DNA from: Shimia sp039969785
GTDB taxonomy: Bacteria > Pseudomonadota > Alphaproteobacteria > Rhodobacterales > Rhodobacteraceae
Length of the DNA stretch: 64,000 nucleotides
NCBI RefSeq assembly: GCF_039969785.1
Contig: NZ_JBDVNC010000018.1
Location: 62,001 to 126,000 of the forward strand
Reading direction: 5' to 3'
Shown: one piece after another, positions 32,867 through 42,089 of the stretch
How the letters are laid out: each line of letters begins with the position of its first letter
Position numbering within the stretch: position 1 is the stretch's first letter
Program-made: the position numbers and the translations under genes
Notes under the pieces: generated by a model
What the model saw: the letters and a program-made list of their open reading frames with translations, nothing else
Database searches by the model: none
What the model was told of the DNA's origin: nothing

Positions 32867-33733
32867 CTATAAAAGCGCCATAAAGGCGGGCCAGGCGGCG
32901 GGATCAGCGACGGTTTTGTTCCGGCAGAACGCATTGCAGAACCCAAAGCGCCGCCCCTCAAGCTCTAAAACATGGCTGACCGGTTTGCCGGAATAAGGGC
33001 AGCTTTTGTTCTCAGAATCCGTCCCGTCAACCGCCTTGGCGGCAAGCGGTTCGGGGCCTGGCCATGGGCGGGTGTCAAAGGGTTTTGCATAGCGTTTCAG
33101 GGTCGCACCATGCACCAGCCCCATCGCGCGCCAACGCCGAAACGCCGGGTCATTTAGGTGGGCATCGACATAGGCCTGCGCGTCGGCCCCCACCGGTAGA
33201 TTATAGCCAGCAATGCGCGCCGCAACGGGCGCAAAAAAGGCGTCTGCTGCGGTGTAGGCGCCACATAACCATGGCCCGTCACCACCACATGTTGCGCGGG
33301 CATGGGCCCAGATGAGTTCCAGCCGCTTGAGGTCCGCCAGCACGTCATCCGATGGGTGGCTGTCGGCATAGCTCAGCCGCACGCTCATAGGACAATCCGT
33401 GCGCAACGCGCCAAACCCGGAGTGCATTTCAGCGATCAGATTGCGGCATGTGGCGCGTGCCAGCGGATCAGACGGCAAATGACCCGCGTCCGGGTGGCGG
33501 GAGGCCAGTTCCTCGGCAATTGCGAGGCTGTCTGAGACAATGGCGCCTTCTGGTGTGCGCATCGCGGGCACCGTTTTGGCCGGAGCATAGTCTTTTAGCT
33601 GCTCGCTGACCGGTATTCCGGAAAAGTCCAACAGTTGGGTGGTCCGGTCGATCCCGAATTTTTCAAACAAAAGCCAGCCGCGCAGCGACCAGGATGAATA
33701 GGCGTAGTCGCCGAGAATAAGTTGATAGGTCAT
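32867..33733 (-). CDS. Glutathione S-transferase with cysteine-rich C-terminal tail
   Basis: GST-family protein, 288 residues, about 70 longer than a standard GST. The thioredoxin-like N-domain (LILGDYAYSSWSLRGWLLFE) has the Ser active-site region and KTVPAMRTPEGAIVSDSLAI for glutathione binding. The helical domain runs to about 215. After a linker, the last 44 residues carry CPYSGKPVSH, FGFCNAFCRNKT and ADPAAWP, placing Cys at 245, 266 and 270 with His254 between, a zinc-finger-like arrangement. This tail may bind metal or a partner. It is not part of ordinary GST folds. Confidence 0.88.
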   Translation of the reverse strand: MTYQLILGDYAYSSWSLRGWLLFEKFGIDRTTQLLDFSGIPVSEQLKDYAPAKTVPAMRTPEGAIVSDSLAIAEELASRHPDAGHLPSDPLARATCRNLIAEMHSGFGALRTDCPMSVRLSYADSHPSDDVLADLKRLELIWAHARATCGGDGPWLCGAYTAADAFFAPVAARIAGYNLPVGADAQAYVDAHLNDPAFRRWRAMGLVHGATLKRYAKPFDTRPWPGPEPLAAKAVDGTDSENKSCPYSGKPVSHVLELEGRRFGFCNAFCRNKTVADPAAWPAFMALL

Positions 33734-33791
33734 GGTGTTAGGCTACTGGATTTGATTGCATCGCCAAAACGAAAGATTTTGACGGATACCA

Positions 33792-34370
33792 TCACGGATT
33801 GTGATTTATATGCCCGAGTGACCAGCCCGACGGGTTGATCGAAACGGATGTGACAGACAAATTGTCGATCCGGTGGGAGAATGCCTCGTAGGCGGTCAGG
33901 CGTTCGGCCCGTTGGACCTGGGACAGGATGACGCCGAAATGGGCCACTGCAATGATGTCCTGTCCCGGATGTGCCGTGATGACCCGGTCAATGGCACGGT
34001 CCACGCGCGCCGTGACTTCGTGCCAGCTCTCGCCATTGGGGGGGCGCACGTCGCCGGGGGTTTCCCAATAGGCGCGGATGCGTTCGGGGTCTGTTGCCTC
34101 GATATCGGCAAAATTCCTGAGCTCCCAGTCGCCAAAATGAATTTCGCGCAGATCTGTATCATGGGGCAGGCGCGTGTGCGATTTTTGGAGCGCATCCGCC
34201 GTGGCACTGGCGCGCGACAGGTCAGAACTGATCATAACGGCCTGATCGGGCAGGAAATCGGACAGGCGTTGAATGGCCGCGGTGTCTGACAGGTCCGCAG
34301 GCAGGTCGGACCAGCCAACCATGGTTTTGGCGTGGGTTGGGCCATGACGCACAAGGTACAATGTGGTCAT
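33792..34370 (-). CDS. Histidine phosphatase, CobC-like
   Basis: Phosphoglycerate-mutase-type histidine phosphatase, 192 residues, with the phosphohistidine motif LVRHGPTHAKTMVGW (RHG) at the N-terminus, ISSDLSRASATADAL, LREIHFGDWELRNF (acid/base Glu region) and VAHFGVILSQV (second catalytic His). Its 4-base overlap with cobU suggests a role as alpha-ribazole-5'-phosphate phosphatase in cobalamin nucleotide-loop assembly, but generic phosphatases share all motifs. Confidence 0.82.
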   Translation of the reverse strand: MTTLYLVRHGPTHAKTMVGWSDLPADLSDTAAIQRLSDFLPDQAVMISSDLSRASATADALQKSHTRLPHDTDLREIHFGDWELRNFADIEATDPERIRAYWETPGDVRPPNGESWHEVTARVDRAIDRVITAHPGQDIIAVAHFGVILSQVQRAERLTAYEAFSHRIDNLSVTSVSINPSGWSLGHINHNP

Positions 34371-34888
34371 GGCAACGTGCCTTTCAGCGTTAACGGCAAC
34401 CCGGCGACAACCAGAACGGCCGCATCTGCCTGAGCCGCGATTTTTTGGTTCAGCTTGCCCTGAGCATCCCGAAACCGGCGGGCGAGTGCGTTATCAGGTA
34501 CGATATCAAGGCCCACTTCGTTGGAGACAACAACAACTTGCCCAAGACAGGATTGCAACGCCGCTAACAAACGGTTGGTTTCCCCGTCGATGTCTGATTC
34601 TGCGAGCAGATGATTTGACAGCCACATCGTGGCGCAATCCAGAAGGACCACCTCGTTTGGGGCAACTTTGGCAAGCGCATCGGCAGCCCCAAGAGGCGTT
34701 TCGACGGTGCGCCAATCGGATCCGCGCATCTTAAGATGCTGCGCGATTTTGAGCCGCATTTCATCGTCAAATGCCTGCGCGGTCGCCAGATAAACCCTTG
34801 GCGCGCGGGTGTTGACGACCAGTTGTTCCGCAAAGGCCGATTTGCCCGAAGATGCCCCACCCAGGACCAATGTCAGTTTCGCAAGCAT
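34367..34888 (-). CDS. cobU: Adenosylcobinamide kinase/adenosylcobinamide-phosphate guanylyltransferase
   Basis: Bifunctional enzyme of late cobalamin assembly: phosphorylates adenosylcobinamide, then forms GDP-cobinamide. It is 173 residues, normal for CobU/CobP. The P-loop is LVLGGASSGKSAFAEQL, followed by RVYLATAQAFDDEMRLKIAQH (catalytic His region), LLDCATMWLSNHL and VVSNEVGLDIVPDNALARRFRD. The Ecm and other B12 enzymes in the genome need its product. Divergent from chaN. Confidence 0.95.
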   Translation of the reverse strand: MLAKLTLVLGGASSGKSAFAEQLVVNTRAPRVYLATAQAFDDEMRLKIAQHLKMRGSDWRTVETPLGAADALAKVAPNEVVLLDCATMWLSNHLLAESDIDGETNRLLAALQSCLGQVVVVSNEVGLDIVPDNALARRFRDAQGKLNQKIAAQADAAVLVVAGLPLTLKGTLP

Positions 34889-34995
34889 GGCATCCCACTT
34901 TGACGTAATCTCGGGCCAGAGTGCTTAAATCTGAGGGCAAGCGCAAGATGCGCAAAGGGGTTGTACCGTCCCTGTTCGGGTGCCATGTCTCGGGT

Positions 34996-35793
34996 ATGAG
35001 ATTTATGATGTGCCTGACGTTAACCGTGTTTGCTGCCCCGCTGGCCGCCGAAATTATCACACCTGATCAGATAGAACGTTTTCGCGAAAGCGACGTGGTT
35101 TTTCTGGGCGAGCTGCATGACAACCCGCATCACCACGCCAATCAGGCGGCGGCGGTGTCCGCGCTGCGCCCCGGAGCGGTTGTGTTCGAGATGCTGACCC
35201 CGGATAAAGCCGCATTGATTACGCCTGAATTGCTTTCGGATGAGGGGGAACTGGCGCGCAAATTGGACTGGGCACAAAGCGGATGGCCTGATTTCGCGAT
35301 GTATTATCCAATTTTCCAAGCCTCTGAGGGGGCGATGATCCTTGGGGCGCAGGTTACAAGAGAAGACGCGCGGGCCGCTGTGATGGGGGATGGCGTGACG
35401 GCGCGATTTGGCGAAGATGCCGATCAGTACGGCCTGACAGACGCTTTGCCCGAGGCGCAGCAATCCCGACGTGAAGCGATGCAAATGTCGGCCCATTGTG
35501 ATGCGCTGCCCGAGACGATGCTGGCTGGTATGGTCATGGTTCAGCGATACCGGGATGCGACACTGGCGCGCGCGGTGACGCACGCCGCGCATGAGGTCGA
35601 CGGACCGGTTGTGGTGATCACTGGCAACGGTCACGCGCGTACCGATTGGGGGGTGCCGTCCCTTTTGCCCAAGGAGCTGAACGTGGTGTCCATTGCGCAA
35701 CTGGAACAACCACCGGAGCCAGGCCAGCCGCATGATTACTGGGTTGTGACCGATCCGGCGGAGCGCGAAGACCCCTGTAAGGCATTCCAATAA
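34996..35793 (+). CDS. ChaN-like heme/iron-associated exported protein
   Basis: ChaN-family protein, 265 residues from the ATG at 34996. A type I signal peptide (MRFMMCLTLTVFAAPLAAE) is predicted and no lipobox is present, unlike the lipidated Campylobacter ChaN. The core signatures are VVFLGELHDNPHHHANQA and VVFEMLTPDK at the N-terminus and VVVITGNGHARTDWGVPSLL near the C-terminus; the His-rich motifs are those implicated in heme or iron binding. A start at 34948 would add 16 residues before the signal. It probably acts in the periplasm; precise role unknown. Confidence 0.85.
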   Translation: MRFMMCLTLTVFAAPLAAEIITPDQIERFRESDVVFLGELHDNPHHHANQAAAVSALRPGAVVFEMLTPDKAALITPELLSDEGELARKLDWAQSGWPDFAMYYPIFQASEGAMILGAQVTREDARAAVMGDGVTARFGEDADQYGLTDALPEAQQSRREAMQMSAHCDALPETMLAGMVMVQRYRDATLARAVTHAAHEVDGPVVVITGNGHARTDWGVPSLLPKELNVVSIAQLEQPPEPGQPHDYWVVTDPAEREDPCKAFQ

Positions 35794-35862
35794 AGCCAGA
35801 TTGCTTGTGTCGCGCAGGTTGGCAGCCTAAGTTTGGGCTGATGAATTGAGAAAGGTCTCAAA

Positions 35863-37059
35863 ATGCTGACAGACAAGCGCATTCTGCTAATTATCGGCGG
35901 AGGAATCGCTGCCTTTAAGTCGCTTGAACTGATCCGGCGGCTGCGTGAACGCGGTGCGTGGGTGACGCCGGTGCTGACGCGGGCTGGAGCAGAGTTTGTC
36001 ACGCCTTTGTCGGTCTCGTCGCTGGCGGGTGAAAAGGCCTATGCCGATCTGTTTGATCTGACGGATGAGGCCGAGATGGGGCATATTCAGCTGTCCCGGT
36101 CTGCGGATCTGATTGTTGTGGCTCCGGCGACGGCTGATCTGATGGCCAAGATGGCGCATGGATTGGCCAATGATCTGGCGTCGACGCTGTTGCTGGCCAC
36201 GGACACGCCGGTTCTGGTGGCACCCGCAATGAACGTGCGCATGTGGGAACACCCGGCGACGCGGCGCAATGTGTCAACGTTGCGTGGGGACGGGATTTCG
36301 TTTGTTGGCCCCAACGAGGGCGAGATGGCCTGCGGGGAATACGGCCCCGGGCGTATGTCAGAACCGCTTGAAATTGTTGCGGCAATTGAAATGGCTTTGG
36401 CCGAAGGACCGTTGACCGGGCGGCGCGTGCTGGTCACGTCTGGCCCAACTCACGAACCAATTGATCCGGTGCGCTATATCGCCAACCGGTCTTCGGGCGC
36501 GCAGGGCACGGCGATTGCGCGGGCTTTGGCGGTGATGGGGGCGGATGTGGTGTTTGTCACCGGCCCGGCCGAAGCAGACCGGCCGGAAGGCGCGCATATC
36601 GTTGAGGTCGAAACCGCAGCAGAGATGATGGCAGCGGTACAATCGGTGATGCCGGTTGATGCCGCCGTGTTTGCCGCTGCGGTGGCAGACTGGCGTGTGG
36701 CCAGTGCGTCGGACAGTAAGATAAAGAAAAATAACGGAAAAATTCCAACTTTGGACTTTGCCGAGAACCCGGACATTCTGGCCAGTGTGAGCCAGATGGG
36801 CACAGGGCGACCTGATCTTGTTGTTGGGTTTGCGGCGGAAACCGATGACGTGATTGCCAATGCAACAGCCAAGCGCACCCGCAAGCAATGCGACTGGATC
36901 ATCGCCAATGATGTCAGCCCGGAAACCGGGATCATGGGCGGGACGGAAAATGCGGTGACGCTGATTTCCGATGAAGGTGCCGAGACGTGGCCGCGCATGG
37001 GCAAAGACGAGGTGGCCCATCAGTTGGCGTCGCGTATCGCCGATGCGTTGGATGCTTAA
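35863..37059 (+). CDS. coaBC: Bifunctional phosphopantothenoylcysteine decarboxylase/synthetase
   Basis: Two steps of coenzyme A synthesis: CTP-dependent ligation of cysteine to 4'-phosphopantothenate (CoaB, C-terminal half) and FMN-dependent decarboxylation (CoaC, N-terminal half). It is 398 residues. CoaC motifs: GGGIAAFKSLELIRRL, PAMNVRMWEHPATRRN and MACGEYGPGRMSEP with the active-site Cys. CoaB motifs: VTSGPTHEPIDPVRYIANRSSG, AAVADWRV and KIKKNNGKIPTL, the latter CTP binding. dut follows after 39 bases, the classical coaBC-dut (dfp-dut) arrangement. Confidence 0.97.
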   Translation: MLTDKRILLIIGGGIAAFKSLELIRRLRERGAWVTPVLTRAGAEFVTPLSVSSLAGEKAYADLFDLTDEAEMGHIQLSRSADLIVVAPATADLMAKMAHGLANDLASTLLLATDTPVLVAPAMNVRMWEHPATRRNVSTLRGDGISFVGPNEGEMACGEYGPGRMSEPLEIVAAIEMALAEGPLTGRRVLVTSGPTHEPIDPVRYIANRSSGAQGTAIARALAVMGADVVFVTGPAEADRPEGAHIVEVETAAEMMAAVQSVMPVDAAVFAAAVADWRVASASDSKIKKNNGKIPTLDFAENPDILASVSQMGTGRPDLVVGFAAETDDVIANATAKRTRKQCDWIIANDVSPETGIMGGTENAVTLISDEGAETWPRMGKDEVAHQLASRIADALDA

Positions 37060-37098
37060 AAACGTCGTGATTTCAAACCGATAAGAGCGGGACAACAC

Positions 37099-37566
37099 AT
37101 GCACTCTGTGGCCATCAAAGTAAGCTGGTTGGACGATGCCGACCGGGATGTGGCGCTGCCGTTTTACGAATCTGACGGGGCCGCAGGGGCCGATGTGCGC
37201 GCCAATTTTGCGCCTGAGTTGCGGGATGGCATTTTGATCGAGGCGGGGGGGCGCGCGCTTGTGCCCACAGGGATTCGTGTTGAGATTCCAATGGGCTATG
37301 AGGTGCAGGTGCGGCCGCGCTCTGGCTTGGCGCTGAAACATGGGCTGACCCTGCCAAACACGCCCGGCACAATCGACAGCGACTATCGCGGTCCGTTGGG
37401 CGTTATTATTTTGAACACCGGCACCGAGCCGTTTCATGTCACCCACGGAATGCGCATCGCGCAATTGATTGTTGCGCCAGTTGTGCAAGGAAATTTTGTG
37501 GTCTCAGAAGAGCTTAGCAACACGAAGCGCGGCGAAGGCGGGTTCGGCTCGACCGGTGTCAGCTGA
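37099..37566 (+). CDS. dut: Deoxyuridine 5'-triphosphate nucleotidohydrolase
   Basis: Trimeric dUTPase that hydrolyses dUTP to dUMP and pyrophosphate, keeping uracil out of DNA. It is 155 residues with all five motifs in order: GADVRANF, VRPRSGLALKHG, NTPGTIDSDYRGP, MRIAQLIVAP and the C-terminal RGEGGFGSTG arm. Its TGA stop shares a base with the ATG of the MoeB-like gene (tgATG). It sits downstream of coaBC. A uracil-DNA glycosylase is encoded at 49774, which acts on the same lesion. Confidence 0.97.
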   Translation: MHSVAIKVSWLDDADRDVALPFYESDGAAGADVRANFAPELRDGILIEAGGRALVPTGIRVEIPMGYEVQVRPRSGLALKHGLTLPNTPGTIDSDYRGPLGVIILNTGTEPFHVTHGMRIAQLIVAPVVQGNFVVSEELSNTKRGEGGFGSTGVS

Positions 37567-38624
37567 TGGGTCTTGTTCTTGGGCTTGCGCTGACTTTGTG
37601 GTTGATCGGAGCAGTGGTTAAGGCGCCCACTGGCGCGCGTTGGGGCATGATCGCTGTACTTTATGCGGGCGTTTTGCTCATCCAACTGGCCTTGCCAGCA
37701 GGGCATCAATTGCGGGTGGCAACCGGTGACAGTCTTGCTTTGTGGGTGATGATCGGCGTGGTCGTGAGTTTTGTACTGGCTTATCGTAAGGTATTGGTAC
37801 GTTTGCGAAAACATGCACAGGAACCTGAGACTATGGTAGCCGAAAGCCCGTTCAATGACACCGAACTTAACCGCTATGCGCGCCATATCGTATTGCGGGA
37901 AATGGGCGGTTTGGGGCAGAAAAAACTGAAAGATGCCAAGGTGTTGGTGATTGGCGCCGGGGGGTTAGGATCGCCCGCGTTACTGTATCTTGCGGCGGCG
38001 GGTGTTGGCACAATTGGTGTTGTCGATGACGATGAGGTCGACAATTCGAACCTGCAACGTCAGGTGATCCATCGTGACGACGCAATTGGAACCCCCAAAG
38101 TGTTTTCCGCTGAGGCCGCTATGATGGCACAAAATCCTTTCATTTCGGTTAAGCCCTATCATCGGCGCCTGAACGTCGAAGACGCCTCCGAGTTGATCTC
38201 TGAATACGATCTGGTACTGGACGGAACCGACAACTTCGACACCCGATATCTGGTCAATCAGGTCTGTGTCGAGCTGGGAAAACCGCTGATTTCAGGCGCG
38301 CTGTCTCAGTGGGAAGGGCAGCTGAGCGTGTTTGACCCGACCAATGGAACGCCTTGTTACCAATGTATTTTTCCTGAGGCGCCAGCGGATGGTCTGGCGC
38401 CAAGCTGTTCTGAGGCCGGGGTAATTGGGCCGTTGCCCGGCGTGGTTGGCACGATGATGGCGGTTGAGGCAATTAAGGTTATCACAGGGGCAGGAGCGGC
38501 GTTGCGTGGCGAGATGATGATCTATGATGCGCTGTGGGGCGAAACCCGTAAAATCGCCATGAAACCCCGCGCAGACTGCCCGGTATGTGGCTCAAAGAAA
38601 GCTGGAAAACCGACATCGGTATAA
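37566..38624 (+). CDS. moeB: MoeB/ThiF-type sulfur-carrier adenylyltransferase with N-terminal membrane segments
   Basis: E1-like enzyme that adenylates the C-terminus of a sulfur-carrier protein (MoaD, ThiS or similar). It is 352 residues. The first 80 residues are unusual: three hydrophobic helices (about 2-18, 26-44, 57-77) ending in a basic stretch (YRKVLVRLRKHA). The ThiF domain begins near NRYARHIVLREMGGLGQKKL, with the nucleotide loop VIGAGGLGSPALLYL, DSNLQRQ-type sequence (DNSNLQRQV), and the zinc ligands CYQC and CPVCG. There is no rhodanese domain. It starts on the dut stop. The membrane anchor suggests tethered sulfur transfer; the carrier is not in the window. Confidence 0.88.
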   Translation: MGLVLGLALTLWLIGAVVKAPTGARWGMIAVLYAGVLLIQLALPAGHQLRVATGDSLALWVMIGVVVSFVLAYRKVLVRLRKHAQEPETMVAESPFNDTELNRYARHIVLREMGGLGQKKLKDAKVLVIGAGGLGSPALLYLAAAGVGTIGVVDDDEVDNSNLQRQVIHRDDAIGTPKVFSAEAAMMAQNPFISVKPYHRRLNVEDASELISEYDLVLDGTDNFDTRYLVNQVCVELGKPLISGALSQWEGQLSVFDPTNGTPCYQCIFPEAPADGLAPSCSEAGVIGPLPGVVGTMMAVEAIKVITGAGAALRGEMMIYDALWGETRKIAMKPRADCPVCGSKKAGKPTSV

Positions 38625-38665
38625 CGTCGGTATTCCGGCAGTATTACGTCGGTGTGGTTTTGCGC

Positions 38666-39874
38666 TCAGAGCACCTTTGCCAGATCAGCAATCAGGTCGT
38701 CGGCGTCTTCTAACCCCACCGACAATCGGAAGATACCGTCACCCGCATAAGCGCGGTAATCGTCAAGCTGCGCTCCGGTCAATCGGAATGACGTATCCAT
38801 CAGCGCGTCTGTTCCCATCCAGAAAATCAGGCTGCGGTGATGGCCCAGCGACACCGCATAATGGATGGTCTCTAATCGTTCGATCATGACTTGTGCCATC
38901 GCCTCGCCCTGTTGCGCGTTGCCTACCTGAAACGAAACCATGCCTGACGTATTGGTCATCTGCGCCTGGGCCAGCGCGTGTTGCGGGTGGCTGGGCAGAC
39001 CGGGGTAAATCACCTGGGTCACAGAGGATTGTGTTTCCAGCCACTGTGCGACTGCCATCGCGCCAGTTTCGTGGGCTTTCATGCGCAGCGGTAATGTCGA
39101 CATCCCGCGCGAAATTAGCCACGCGTTGAATGGTGACATGATGCCGCCATGATGGATCGACGCTTCGCCGCGCATTTGGCTGATCAGCTCTTTGCGCCCC
39201 GCCACTGCGCCACCAACGGCGTCGCCATGCCCGCCCAAATATTTGGTTGCGGAATGCAGGATCAGGTCTACCCCCAACGCGGTGCAATTCTGCCCGAGTG
39301 GCGAGGCGAAAGTGGCGTCACATGACAGAATCGCATTCGCGTCGCGGGCAATTTTCGAGATCGCCGCAAGATCGGTCAGGCGCCCGATGGGGTTGACCGG
39401 GGTTTCGGCGTGGATCAGGCGGGTGTTGGGACGGATTGCAGCGGCAACGGCGGCGGGGTCTGAAAAGTTGACGGTGTCGACCGCAATGCCAAAGCGCGGT
39501 AGCGTATCGCGCGCCAGTTCAGCGACCCCGGCATATGACACATCCGAGACAATGGCGTGATCGCCTGCAGACAAAAAGGTCAGAAATATCGCGCTGGCTG
39601 CGGCCATGCCCGAGGCGACACACAGGCAATCCTGAGTGCCTTCCAGTGCGGCGATCTTTTGTTCCAGCATTTGGACGGTGGGGTTGCCCCAGCGCGCATA
39701 AAGAAAGGCACCGTTGTCTTCCAGATCATGGGCTGAAAACCCGGATACCTGATCGGTGACAAATGTTGACGACATATGCAACGGCGGTGCCGAAGCGCCA
39801 GTGGCCGGATCAGGGCTTTCGCCTGCGTGAATAGCGGTGGTCATTACGCCCTTTGGGCTGTTGCGAAATGTCAT
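38666..39874 (-). CDS. Trans-sulfuration-family PLP enzyme
   Basis: Cys/Met-metabolism PLP enzyme of fold type I, 402 residues from the ATG at 39874 (GGGAGC upstream). PLP-binding lysine K211 is in LILHSATKYLGGHGD; YARWGNPTVQMLEQ (59-72), EGTQDCLCVASGMAA and AETPVNPIGRLTDL match the family. Members include cystathionine beta-lyase, cystathionine gamma-synthase and methionine gamma-lyase; the sequence alone does not separate these. It is divergent from the oligopeptidase gene, and no SAM riboswitch fits in the 111-base gap. Confidence 0.9.
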   Translation of the reverse strand: MTFRNSPKGVMTTAIHAGESPDPATGASAPPLHMSSTFVTDQVSGFSAHDLEDNGAFLYARWGNPTVQMLEQKIAALEGTQDCLCVASGMAAASAIFLTFLSAGDHAIVSDVSYAGVAELARDTLPRFGIAVDTVNFSDPAAVAAAIRPNTRLIHAETPVNPIGRLTDLAAISKIARDANAILSCDATFASPLGQNCTALGVDLILHSATKYLGGHGDAVGGAVAGRKELISQMRGEASIHHGGIMSPFNAWLISRGMSTLPLRMKAHETGAMAVAQWLETQSSVTQVIYPGLPSHPQHALAQAQMTNTSGMVSFQVGNAQQGEAMAQVMIERLETIHYAVSLGHHRSLIFWMGTDALMDTSFRLTGAQLDDYRAYAGDGIFRLSVGLEDADDLIADLAKVL

Positions 39875-39985
39875 ATCAAGCTCCCGGTTGAATAACCTGA
39901 GCGTGGGGGCGCAGCTTTGTGATTGCAAGTCCGATTGCGACCCGCGCGTGTCGTGCTTAGGGTGGCGTCAAAGGAGACCAGCCCC

Positions 39986-41998
39986 ATGACCAACCCGTTG
40001 CTGTCCGACTGGACCACGCCGTTTCAGATTGCCCCGTTTGACACCATTGCCGACACCGATTTTGTCCCGGCTTTTGAGCAGGCATTGACCGAACACAAGG
40101 CCGAGATTGAGATTGTCGCAGGGTCCGCAGAAGCGCCGACATTTGCCAATACAATCGAAGCGTTAGAGGCCGCAGGTGGTGCGTTGGACAAGGTTTTGTC
40201 GGTGTTTTTTACTGTGACAGGTGCCGACAGCTCTGAGGCGCGCGAGGCGTTGCAGCGTGAATTTTCCCCCAAGCTGGCACAGCACAGCGCCGAAATTGCG
40301 TCAAACAAGGCGCTGTTTGCTCGGGTGGCAGCCGTTTGGGACGCGCGGGATGGCTTGGATTTGACTGACGAACAGCAGCGTGTGCTGATGCTGACACATC
40401 GCGGATTTGTGCGCGGTGGTGCGGCGCTCGAAGGGGACAAAGACGCCCGCATGCAGCAGATCAAGGCGCGGTTGGCGGTGTTGGGTACCGAGTTTACACA
40501 AAATCTGTTAGCAGATGAGCGTGATTGGTTCATGAAACTGTCCGAAGAGGATCTGGACGGGTTGCCCGGATTTGTCGTTGATGCGGCCCGGGCGGCAGGT
40601 GTCGAAAAAGAAGCTGATGGCCCGGTGGTTACACTGTCCAGATCGCTGATCGTGCCGTTCCTGCAGTTTTCACCGCGACGTGATCTGCGCGAGGTTGCGT
40701 TCAGGGCCTGGGTGGCACGTGGCGAAAATGGTGGTGATACGGATAACCGTGCCATTGCGGCTGAAATACTGGCGTTGAGAGAAGAGCGGGCTCAGCTGTT
40801 GGGCTATGCGACATTTGCCAATTACAAGCTTGAAACCGAAATGGCGAAAACACCCGATGCGGTCCGGGATTTGCTGATGGCGGTCTGGACCCCGGCAAAA
40901 GCACGTGCGCAGGCGGATGCGGCGATCTTGACGGATATGATGCAGGTTGACGGCGTAAATGGACCGCTGGAACCGTGGGACTGGCGCTATTACGCGGAAA
41001 AGCGGCGCAAGGCGGATCATGATCTGGACGAGGCGACGCTGAAGCCCTATCTGCAACTGGACCGGATGATTGAGGCGTCGTTTGCCTGTGCGACACGGTT
41101 GTTCGGGTTGGCGTTTGAACCGCTGGATGTGCCGCTCTACCACCCCGATTGTCGCGCGTGGGAGGTCACACGCAATGGCAAACATGTGGCGGTGTTCATC
41201 GGGGATTATTTTGCGCGCGGGTCTAAACGCTCGGGCGCGTGGTGTTCTGCGATGCGAGGGCAGGCGAAAATGCCGGAACAGCAAGCACCGGTTGTGATCA
41301 ATGTGTGCAATTTTGCAAAGGGTGATCCGTCGCTGCTCAGCTATGACGACGCGCGGACCTTGTTTCACGAATTCGGCCACGCCTTGCACCAGATGTTGTC
41401 GAATGTGACCTATGAGAGCATTTCGGGCACATCGGTTGCGCGAGATTTTGTCGAATTGCCCAGCCAGCTTTATGAACACTGGCTTGAAGTGCCTGAAGTG
41501 TTGCAGGAATTTGCCACCCATGCCGAGACCGGCGAAGCGATGCCGCCTGAGATGCTGGAAAAGGTGTTGGGTGCCGCGAATTTTGATCAGGGATTTCAGA
41601 CGGTTGAATATGTCGCCTCGGCGCTGGTCGATCTGGCGTTCCATGATGGCGCAGCACCACAAGACCCTATGGCCCGACAAGCCGAGGTATTGGCCGATCT
41701 GGACATGCCACGTGCCATCACGATGCGCCACGCCACTCCGCATTTCGCGCATGTCTTTGCCGGGGACGGGTATTCCAGCGGATATTACAGCTATATGTGG
41801 TCCGAAGTGATGGATGCCGATGCCTTTGCCGCCTTTGAAGAAGCCGGCAGCGCGTTTGACCCGGCAACGGCTGAGGCCTTGGAGGCGCATATCCTGTCAA
41901 CTGGCGGGTCAGTGGAAGCCGAACAGCTTTACACCCGGTTTCGGGGGCGACTGCCGGGGGTTGAGGCATTGCTCAAAGGGCGCGGCTTGATGGCTTGA
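39986..41998 (+). CDS. M3-family oligopeptidase (Dcp/PrlC type)
   Basis: Cytosolic zinc metallopeptidase of family M3A, 670 residues from the ATG at 39986 (AAGGAG upstream). The zinc motif is FHEFGHALHQML, with HEFGH at about 461-465, and SGTSVARDFVELPSQLYEHW supplies the third ligand Glu region. SSGYYSYMWSEVMDADAF near the C-terminus is typical of peptidyl-dipeptidase Dcp and oligopeptidase A. It degrades peptides released by proteases. The choice between Dcp and PrlC is uncertain. Confidence 0.92.
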   Translation: MTNPLLSDWTTPFQIAPFDTIADTDFVPAFEQALTEHKAEIEIVAGSAEAPTFANTIEALEAAGGALDKVLSVFFTVTGADSSEAREALQREFSPKLAQHSAEIASNKALFARVAAVWDARDGLDLTDEQQRVLMLTHRGFVRGGAALEGDKDARMQQIKARLAVLGTEFTQNLLADERDWFMKLSEEDLDGLPGFVVDAARAAGVEKEADGPVVTLSRSLIVPFLQFSPRRDLREVAFRAWVARGENGGDTDNRAIAAEILALREERAQLLGYATFANYKLETEMAKTPDAVRDLLMAVWTPAKARAQADAAILTDMMQVDGVNGPLEPWDWRYYAEKRRKADHDLDEATLKPYLQLDRMIEASFACATRLFGLAFEPLDVPLYHPDCRAWEVTRNGKHVAVFIGDYFARGSKRSGAWCSAMRGQAKMPEQQAPVVINVCNFAKGDPSLLSYDDARTLFHEFGHALHQMLSNVTYESISGTSVARDFVELPSQLYEHWLEVPEVLQEFATHAETGEAMPPEMLEKVLGAANFDQGFQTVEYVASALVDLAFHDGAAPQDPMARQAEVLADLDMPRAITMRHATPHFAHVFAGDGYSSGYYSYMWSEVMDADAFAAFEEAGSAFDPATAEALEAHILSTGGSVEAEQLYTRFRGRLPGVEALLKGRGLMA

Positions 41999-42027
41999 CC
42001 AGGGGGGTGTCTGAAACCTGGGAAACA

Positions 42028-42046
42028 GGCTCAGCGCAGCTGAGCC
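42028..42046 (+). terminator. Hairpin after the oligopeptidase gene
   Basis: GGCTCAG-CGCAG-CTGAGCC is a perfect 7-bp stem 30 bases after the oligopeptidase stop. A T-run is absent; CGCTTTTGGGG follows about 12 bases later. Likely the end of the plus-strand transcript. Confidence 0.45.
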
Positions 42047-42089
42047 ACGCCCAACGCTTTTGGGGCGCAGCTTGCTGTGTTCTGAAAGC

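Noticed and set aside
38608..38655. Imperfect tandem repeats of a CGTCGGTAT-like unit between moeB and the trans-sulfuration gene
   Set aside because: Only about three degenerate copies partly within the moeB end; too little to call a repeat array, perhaps part of a terminator.
39875..39985. SAM riboswitch upstream of the trans-sulfuration gene
   Set aside because: The gap is 111 bases shared by two divergent genes and shows no conserved riboswitch core or terminator hairpin.
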